Assembly: GCA_947685225.1 (NCBI GenBank)
Contig: CANTUV010000004.1
Location: 17,453,001 to 17,517,000, forward strand
Direction of reading: 5' to 3'
Length of the DNA stretch: 64,000 nucleotides
Source: Garcia nutans
Taxonomy: Eukaryota; Streptophyta; Magnoliopsida; Malpighiales; Euphorbiaceae
Part shown: positions 56,096-64,000 of the stretch, one piece after another
Layout: each line of letters opens with the position of its first letter
Numbering within the stretch: the stretch's first letter is position 1
Program-made: the position numbers and the translations under genes
Notes under the pieces: model-generated
The model's database searches: none
The model's input: the letters and a program-made list of their open reading frames with translations, nothing else
Told to the model about the DNA's origin: nothing

Positions 56096-57475
56096 ATGGA
56101 GCCCGAACAAATTCAAAGGATGGTGGATGAAGCCCTTAATGCCAAGATGGAAGAAATCAAAGAGGCCCTAGCTGAGACCATAAAGAACCAATTGACTGCA
56201 ATCTTAGAAAACTATGCCGAGGCATTTGCTAGCACTAAGAAACCAAAGGACAAAGGGAAGACCAAAGTTAGTGAAATGGTTTTTGATGATGAAAAGGTGA
56301 TCATTGATGATGATGATGATTGGGCTCAATACTACCAAGAGGTTCAAGAAAAAAAGAAAGAACCAAAGGTCGTTGAGAAGGCAACTATTGAAAAGACCAA
56401 GACTTCTGATGTTGAAAAGATGATTGCTGATTTAGAAAAGAAATTTGAGAAGAAAATGAAGACAGAAGAGATGTTCGAGATTGACAAATTATTTGAGCTA
56501 GATGAAGAAGTTCCATACAAATTCAAGATGCCATCCTTTGCAAAGTACAATGGCACCGAAAATCCTCATCACCATGTGAAGCAGTATATCACTGCCATGC
56601 TGTCTGCCCGAGCTACTAAGGCTCAAACTCTAAGGTACTTCATGCTCTCATTGGATCCTGCTGTCCAAAATTGGTTCAATACCTTAGATGATGGAACACA
56701 AAAGAATTGGGATTTTCTTTACAAGGCCTTCATCCAACAATATGGATATAATATCGAGATGGAAGTTACCTTAATTGAAGTGGAGTCCATTAGACAAAGG
56801 CGAAATGAGAATTTTGTAGACTATGTGAAGAGATGAAGAAATAAGGTTGCGTTACTCAAGAAAAGGCCCGATGAATCTGATCAAATAAGGATGATCATGA
56901 GAGGGGTGTTGCCTAATCTCCATGAAAGGATGTCTCACACCCTTATAAGGGATTTCAAAGACCTTCTCTAAGATGGTTTGCAAATTGAAGAATGGGAAAG
57001 GGACGAAAGGAACGAGAAAGGGAGCTATCAACCTGGCAGCCAAAGCACACAAAAAGAAGTTGATGTTAATGTAACCGGTCAAGGAAATAAAAGACAATTT
57101 TCAGATCTGGGGAAGCCTCTATCTTGGATTTTTAGCAAGCTGCAAAAGAAAGGATTGTTACAACCCTTGACTCCTCATTCTTTGCCTAATCCTCTACCAC
57201 CTAACTTTGATACTAGTGCATTTTTCCAATTCCATCAAAGGCCTGGACATGAAATGGACAATTGCATGAAGTTGAGGCATGAGATCTAGAATTTGATTGA
57301 TAGTGGCAAGCTACCCAAGCCGGATAAGCCCAACACCAAAGACAATCCATTGCCAAGGTTCAATAGAGTACCTCCACCGGCAACCTTCATGGTGGGAAAA
57401 GGATTGGAAGAAGATTTTGTTTTATCATCCTTTCAAGATGGAAATATTGAAGATGTGAAGGGAAGAGAAGCTTAA
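56096..57475 (+). pseudogene. gag: Element B gag (three in-frame stops)
   Basis: Same frame and domains as C: MEPEQIQRMVDEALNAKMEE, VIIDDDDDWAQYY, YKFKMPSFAKYNGTENPHHH, LDPAVQNWFNTLDDGTQKNW, and FQFHQRPGHEMDNCMKLRHE, in which the first Cys of the zinc-like motif has become Phe. Stops: TGA ~56834, TAA ~56969 and TAG 57287-57289. At the position of the C stop (29483) B has TGG. There is no downstream pol. Confidence 0.9.
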
Positions 57476-60015
57476 ACTCAACAAACTTTCCTTAGCTTGA
57501 ATTTTTCTTTTCAATTCTACTTTCTTTAATGTTTTGGAACATTGTGTTTTTCAAATTTAAATTTGTTTGAATAAATTACTTTTATCAAAATTTTTGTTGG
57601 TCTTTGTTCATTTTAGTGCTCAACCAATGAGGAATCTATCTTGATAATTCATGAATTGATAGATTTATGCACCACGACTTGAATGACTTTACTAAGTGAG
57701 GGAATTGCTCTATAGCATTGAGTTGTGTATGCTTACTTAGAGAGGGATCCTGCATAATTACCATTGTCAAGGTCCTAGCCAGTCTTAGAACATGATTTGA
57801 CAAGCTTTCGAGGCTAAATTGAACTTTGCTTATTTAAAGGAGAGATGATCTAGGCATTGTTTGGTTAGCCAACAACTAGTATCTACCTATTAAATATCAA
57901 TCCCTAGTTGTCCCTTTGAGCCTTCATAAAATTTTAGCTTTCTTTTCATTGGCTTACAAACCCCAATAACCTACCCTGAGCTGTTGTGATACTTTTGACA
58001 GGTCTTATGATCACAAAGATGAATAGGCAAGAAGATCAAAGAAAGCAATGATTAATCAAGATCATGAGGATAGTCGAAGTTTCAAGACCATGAAGATAGT
58101 TGAATTTCTCAAGACCATAAGGGTAGTTGATGTTCTCAAGACCATAAGGGTAGTTGATGTTTTCAAGACCATAAGGGTAGTTGAAGTTCACTTAATATCT
58201 CTGATATATCAGGTCAACATTAGAGTAACAAATGGTTATCCCTGTTAATGAAGATTTATGTTACTCCCCTCATCCATTATTGGAAGCCCAAGTTGGTACA
58301 AACAAGACAACTCAGTTTGAGCTAAAAACAAAAGAGAGAAGAAAAGAAAACAAAAAAGGACAAAAGAAAAGAAAAAGAAAAGAAAAAAGAGAAAAAAGAA
58401 GAGAAAAAAAAAAGAAAGATAAAGCCTAAAAAGGCGGCTCAGAAAGCCAACGAGTTCTCTTTTACCTAAAGCAACCAAAGGCTTCCATTTAGTCTATAAG
58501 GACAGTTTGACTTGAGTTGGTCCAACCCAACCAAAGATTCTATCAAAATCAGAGAAAAAGGAGGAAGACCATCCAGTTCTTGAAAGTTCTGTACTTGACA
58601 GTCCTACAAAGAAGGACAAAATGATAAAATGCTCAAAGAAAGGGAAGAGTAAGAGAAATAAAGAAAAGGGAGAAGAAGAAAAGAAATGAATTTGGGTCTT
58701 AGACTTTTTACAAGGGCAAAAACTGTCCTACTCAAGATCCAGATTAATGCCAAGAAGATATAGAAGGAATTTGGAGTCTAGCAAGATTGCTCCCAACTGC
58801 CTAAAGTTCAAACAAGAAATTTGTAGTGTGAAGGTTTGTCCTTTGTGTCACACCAACTCCAATCTCAAAATGGCCTTCATTTAAACCTGTGTCCCTTATA
58901 GACCCCATTTCAAGCCTATCAAAGACCTGTTGATCTCTCTTGGTAGATAGATTATAGTTTGGATAAGCATGCATATGAGATAGACAATATTTAAACTCAA
59001 ATGAGACCTTTGGCCAAGTAATGTGTATGTGCCTATCTGAAGTGCAACAATTCTTGCTTAAATAGAATTGATTCCTGAGTTTAGTATGGTAACTAGGGTT
59101 GTCATGTTATAGATATGTTAATTTGGAAAATCAAGTCCTGAGGTATTGATTTGGCAAAGCCAACATTTGATTTCAAAATGAAAATTCAAAAATGACAAAA
59201 AAATTTTTGTCATACAAAGCCTTCAAGTTAAGGGAAGTATGTTGAACCTCCAAAGGACACATTGGGTAAAGGAGATGATTATTGGTAAGGCCATGAAGGA
59301 GCTACCAACAGACATACTAAAATATAGTTGGAAATGGATGCATCCCTAACTCAGCTACTTAGGGTCTCCACCACTCATGTTTTCAACATCTTGAAGATAA
59401 AAGCCACAAATGCAAAGCTTTTGATCATTCCAAGGCAAGACTTGAACAAGCATCAAAAAGGAACCAATGAGAACACTTATGTTGATCACCTCGGTCTGTG
59501 AGTTGATGGAACAACTATAAGTATTATTCATGCATATCATGCATACATGGGCATATCACATCACACTATTTTGTCTTGTATTGTTTATTCTTTATCAAAG
59601 TGAACAGCAAACACCCTGTGAAGTAAAGAATCAAAAGAAGATGTCAAATCAGGGGGGCATGAAAAGCCCATTACTTGAGAAAGCTCCAGTAATTTTGCAA
59701 AGAGAAGAAGTACGTGCTTGTGCGAAGAACTAGACAAGAAAAATATCAATCAAAGCTTGCATGTAAAAAATCTTTGGTTTGAGCCTACATAGGGGGCAAA
59801 GTTTCTCCTTTTCAATTTTTTGAGTTTATATATCAAATATTTTTAAACTCACTTACAAATATTTTGCCACACAGGGGGCAAGGAGAGGATATAATGTCCA
59901 ATTAAAAATAGCTAAATCTTTGTAAAAAGGAAGAACAAAAGAGTGGAACATTAGAACTCTCAAAAGAATGAAGATGTAAAAGACAAAAGACTAATCCAGC
60001 TAAAAGAGCTGAAGC
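57476..60015 (+). other. Element B pol-less spacer
   Basis: Collinear with C 30653-33125: ~33-bp units CCATAAGGGTAGTTGATGTT (58075-58190), a purine-rich tract (58330-58430) and A/G-rich sequence near 58610-58690. No protease, RT, RNase H or integrase motif on either strand. Confidence 0.8.
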
Positions 60016-60019
60016 CAGG

Positions 60020-61175
60020 GTAAAGACCCGACCTCCAATGGATAAAGACCCATGTTTCAAGGGTAAAGACCCAATCTCAAAGGATGAAGATCCATTTGCA
60101 AGGGTGAAGACCCGATCTCAAAGGATGAAGATCCATTTTTTTCAAGGATGAAAACCCGATGTCAAAAGATGAAGATTCATTTTCAAGGATGAAGACCCGA
60201 TCTCAAAGGATGAAGATCCATTTTGGGGGTGAAAAACCACAATGCATAGAATAACTGGAGCAGTCAGATTTCTCAAATGATAAGATGTTAGTCAAACTCA
60301 ATTTCGGGTCCAAGCACCCATTCTCGGGTCCAAGTACCTAAATCAATTCAAGCTCGGGTCTAAGTACCCAATCTCAGGTCCAAGCACCGATTCTCGAGTC
60401 CAAGTACCCAAATCAATTCAAACTCGGGTCCAAGTACCCAATCTCGGGTCCAAGTACCCAATCTGGGGTCCAAGTACCCAATCTCGGGTCCAAGCACCCA
60501 AATCAATTCAAGCTCAGGTCCAAGCACCCAATCTTGGGCCCAAGTAACCAATTTAGGGTCCAAGTACCCAAATCAAATCTGATCTCGGGTCCAAGTACCC
60601 AAATCAAATCAATCTCGGGTCCAAGTGCCCAAATTCCATCCAATCTTGAGTCCAAGTATCCAAATCGAATTCAACCCAATCCCGGGTCTAAGTACCCAAA
60701 ATCAATTCAATCTCAGGTCCAAGTACCCAATCTCGAGTCTAAGTACTCAATCTTGGGTCCAAGTACCCAAATCAAATCAATCTCGGGTCCAAGTACCCGA
60801 TCTCGGGTCCAAGTACCCAAATCAAATTCAATCTTGGGTCCAAGTACCCAAAATGAATTCAATCTCGGGTCCAAGTATCCAATCTCGGGTCCAAGTACCT
60901 AATCTCGAGTCCAAGTACTCAATCTTGGGTCCAAGTACCCAAATCAAATCAATCTCGGGTCTAAGTAATCAATCTCGGGTCCAAGTACCCAATCTCGAGT
61001 CCAAGTACCCAAATCAAATTCAATCTTGGGTCCAAGTACCCAAAATCAATTCAATCTCGGGTCCAAGTACCTAATCTCGGGTCCAAGTACTCAATCTGGG
61101 TTCCAAGTACCCAAATTCAATCAATCTCGGGTCCAAGTACCCAATCTCGGGTCCAAGTACCCAAAACAAATTTAA
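60020..61175 (+). repeat. Element B 3' UTR tandem arrays
   Basis: Array 1 (60020-60235) has ~44-bp units GAAGACCCGATCTCAAAGGA / GAAGATCCATTT. Array 2 (60295-61165) has more than thirty CTCGGGTCCAAGTACCCAAT words with AATCAATTCAA spacers, longer than in C. The open frames of 120-150 codons here come from the repeat structure. Confidence 0.92.
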
Positions 61176-61239
61176 TTTGCCATCTCAAAAATTAAGTCTT
61201 ATTGCTTTTCATTCTCTTTCACTAAGGTTTCAGATCATT

Positions 61240-61255
61240 CAAGCAGGGGGCAAAC
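61240..61255 (+). other. Polypurine tract of element B
   Basis: CAAGCAGGGGGCAAAC immediately before the 3' LTR. Confidence 0.93.
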
Positions 61256-63445
61256 TGTAGACCCTTAATTTTTTACCCAATCCGGTCCAATATGTTTTAT
61301 TTAGTCTAAAATGATTTTTGTTGTCTAATTGGTCCAAAATAATTTTTATTAAATAATTTTTGCATTAGTATCTAATTTTTATTAATAAAAAGTAGAAATA
61401 AACAAATAAAAGTCAAAAAATAAAAATTGGAGTCGAAAAAATCGGCGACGAAAAAATCATCGCCCACGGGCCCGCGAAATCACTGTTCTATTTCGCACGC
61501 AGAATTTTTCTGCCGTGCGAAATAGCGCATGCAGAAATTTTCTGCCTGCAAAATAGCTTACGGGCCCCCTCCGCGCGCGCTGCCGCAGCCAGCTGCGCAG
61601 ATTTTTTTGCCAGTGCAGTTTTTTTTCGGCAGCGCAAATTTTTCGACGCAAATTTTTCAAAACCTAATCCAATTAGGTTTTGGTTTCTTTTTTTTATTAA
61701 TATTACTTACCTTAACTAATTAGGAATAAACAACCTCAAACCACTATAAATAAGGACCAAAGACAATTAAAAAAAGGGGGAGAAAAATCCAACAGTAGCT
61801 TGGAAATTTTGAAACCAAATCAAGGAAGGAAAAGAAGAAATTCAATTCAACTTTTTTCTGGAACAGCAGCATCACGATTTAAGCAATTCAAAGGCAAAAA
61901 AAAGGCTTGTCTTTGGAGCTAGTTCATCCAAGAAGAATTATTTTTGGAGGAATCATCAAAAGAAGGTATGTGTTAATTGATTTTCTTTAATTTTTTTTAC
62001 ACAGTAGCTAAAACTAGGATTTTATGTTTTTTTCAAAACCTAAAATCTTAGAACTTTAAATTAGTTTTTCTAAAGTTAAAACCTTATTTCGTTGGTTTAT
62101 CTTCCAAAAGGCTTAAAATTGTTATTTTTCTTCTTAAAAACCTTAAAACTCTAATTGAACATATTCTTCAACAAAACCAAAATCAAATTCTGTTTCTTTC
62201 AAAACTTTAAACTTGGTACTTTTTCCTTCAAAAAGTCTTCTAAAATATCTTTTCTAGTTATTAAAACTTTAATTCACTTGTTTAAATTCATAAAATTCCA
62301 TAAAAATATTAAACTGTCTTCCAAACCCTAAGATTAAAATTACCATCCAAGACCCTAAATTCCAAAATATCAAATCCAAATTCAACTTCCAAAATTCAAA
62401 ATAATGAACACTAACCCTTTTAAAACCTTAAACCCTAATTTTTATGAACCCTTTTAAAACATTAAAAAATATAAAAACATAAAAACCTAAATTTTACACA
62501 GTAGCTTAGGAACCCAATAACAAAAAATCACAAATCAAAGTATTTTAAAGTGTTTAAAACCCTAGTTTCATGATATCATCATTCAAACCTTAATTTTTTT
62601 AATCAAAGAGTCTTACCAACCCTTTAAAACATAAAACCCTAATTTATTTTAATTCCATAAAAAGTCACAGTAGCCATAATTGGACTTTTATTTGCTTTAT
62701 TCAATTCCATACTTGATTATGCTTTGATTTATTTCTTATGCTTTAATTTATTTAATTTCAATACTTGATTTATTTAATTTATCATGGATGGATGTTTATT
62801 TTCTATTTTGATTAATAGCTTTGATGAATGATTTATTTATGATGAATGATTATTTACTTTTATCAATTAATTTAGATTTCCAAAAGTTGTAAGAGGTATG
62901 TTTCCACTTGGTGGGTACCTCATTAATTAAACATCATGTAATTTAATTTGCTTTTCTATTTCAGAACCTATGTAAAGGGCATGTTTCTACCTTTTGGTGG
63001 GTGTCCTATTTAGGCATGTGATGTAAGGACATGTTTCCATCCTTGGATGGGTGTCCATTTATTTGCTTTGTTTGGACATTGCTTTGATTTTAATATATTG
63101 ATGCTTTCTTTTAATTATTGTGTGTAATATGGATAAGGTTATTATATTTAAGAATTTTATAATATTAAGACCAGTAAAGGAGGCCGGTTCCAATGAACTG
63201 GGCGTTGTGGGGGTGCTGGGCCATTTCTCACCTTCCCCACACGTACCCAACTTTTCGAACCCATTAGGGGGTTGGGGATTCCTTAGGAATCGAGTCATCC
63301 ACCTCTTTCTTTTTTTTGGCCCGTCCGGGTGGTGACTCCATTTTCTTTGGACTTAGGTCCGTGTTCTCTAAGGCCCCGAGCCTAAATAGTGCCGAAGTCG
63401 CAAGAACCATTCCACCTGGAGTGGGGGCAAAAATCCCCGCTCACA
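61256..63445 (+). repeat. Element B 3' LTR
   Basis: 2190 bp, TGTAGACCC...CTCACA. Retains the GC island (61440-61640), with two palindromes in a row (CTATTTCGCACGCAGAA...). TATA box 61745-61752; donor-like AGAAG|GTATGT at 61965/61966. Followed by ACCGC. Confidence 0.93.
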
Positions 63446-64000
63446 ACCGCACCTTTGCTCATGACCTGTTTCACGACATATGGCCCTTCCCAGCTAGGTC
63501 TGAACTTCCCTCTTGGATCGGATACATTAGGCTTACATTGCTTCAACGCCAAATCCCCAACTCTGAATTTTCTTACCTTGACCCTTCTATTGTAGGCCCG
63601 AGCTATCTTCTTTTGATACAGTTGGTGATGATACAGTGCCTTTAACCTTCTTTCTTCCAGTAGAGCTAACTGTGTGTATCTGCTTGTTACCCATTCCGTT
63701 TCAGGTAGCTCCGCTTCCAAGACTACTCTCAATGACTTGATCTAAATTTCAATTGAACGCTTCCATCCCATAAACCAAAGAGAACGGTGTCATCCCAGTA
63801 GGTGTTCGCACACACGTCCTATATCCCCATAAAGCAAAGGGAAGCATTTTCGACCAGTCCCTGTAAGTCTTGGTCATCTTGGACAGAATTTTCTTAATTG
63901 TCTTGTTTGTTGCTTCCACGGCACCATTAGCCTTTGGTCTATAAGGGAGAGGATCGATGATGATGGATTTGGTACTTGGAGAATAAATCCTTAACTGCTC
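63446..64000 (-). pseudogene. pol: Duplicate of Host-2 integrase C-terminal region
   Basis: Near-identical to 49075-49620: the same YTQLALLEERRLKALYHHQL and VGDLALKQCKPNVSDPRGKF on the minus strand and the same NGAVEATNKTI region. Only a few differences were noted by eye, including a 3-bp indel near 63960 and single substitutions near 63744 and 63892. It continues past the window. Confidence 0.92.

Larger units (their letters stand above)
54665..63445 (+). mobile_element. Element B: gag-only Tat-family element with truncated 5' LTR (8.8 kb)
   Basis: Only ~245 bp of the 5' LTR (54665-54910) remain, then PBS, leader, gag, pol-less spacer, 3' UTR arrays, PPT and a complete 3' LTR (61256-63445), followed by ACCGC and Host-2-type integrase. 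Its 5' LTR remnant and leader share diagnostic bases with A, as do its 3' LTR and flank, so A and B are duplicated copies of one insertion. Confidence 0.92.

Overview
The window is eukaryotic, from the repeat-rich (probably pericentromeric or intergenic) part of a plant nuclear genome, most likely a eudicot. It is AT-rich and essentially all of it is nested LTR retrotransposons. No host gene, rRNA, tRNA or bacterial feature was recognised. The evidence is LTR pairs with 5-bp target site duplications (TSDs), primer binding sites (PBS) matching plant tRNA-Arg(ACG), tRNA-Asp and initiator tRNA-Met, polypurine tracts (PPT), and decayed gag/pol reading frames of Ty3/gypsy elements.

Five kinds of element are present. 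(1) A Tat-clade family with ~2.1-2.2 kb LTRs (start TGTAGACCC, end CTCACA) and a tRNA-Arg PBS: copies A (44462-49074), B (54665-63445), C (25910-36259), D (21917-~25265, minus), E (5715-9667, minus) and LTR pieces F (1-2140, minus) and G (20634-20960). Copies B and C carry only gag, followed by a ~2.5 kb spacer with no pol and a 3' UTR of tandem repeats; the family looks non-autonomous. (2) Two decayed Tat-type elements in minus orientation with pol (RT, RNase H, second RNase H, integrase) and, between pol and the 3' end, spliced-looking genes on the opposite (+) strand: a plant mobile domain (PMD) gene and a second gene resembling DUF7745-type proteins. These are Host-1 (9668-16342) and Host-2 (25266-25904, 36265-36604, 43273-44456 and 49080-52838, split by insertions C, Ath1 and A). 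(3) Tekay/Del-type chromoviruses: Tek1 (2141-5714), Tek2 (16343-20633) and an LTR fragment Tek3 (52840-54664, minus). (4) A complete but pol-less Athila-like element, Ath1 (36610-43267). (5) A reverse-oriented LTR fragment H (20962-21916) of uncertain family.

Layout by nesting: F lies in the Tek1 integrase; Tek1 lies in the gag of E; E abuts the antisense PMD region of Host-1; Tek2 cuts Host-1 pol; G cuts Tek2 RT; H and D follow. C (TSD GTATG), Ath1 (TSD GTGAC) and A (TSD ACCGC) are three separate insertions into Host-2, and removing them rejoins its antisense genes to its pol.

Element B and the flanking integrase at 63446-64000 are a tandem duplicate of the A/Host-2 region, offset ~14.37 kb. 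Copy A later lost ~6 kb of internal sequence, and copy B is fused at 54664/54665 to a Tek3 LTR fragment.

The most unusual sequence signals are a family of short stem-loops with compensatory stem changes around the second antisense gene (12995-13997 and 43353-44359), two adjacent near-perfect foldbacks (12819-12945), a GC-rich palindrome island inside AT-rich LTRs, and GACACGGCC/GGCCGTGTC arrays found in three unrelated element contexts.
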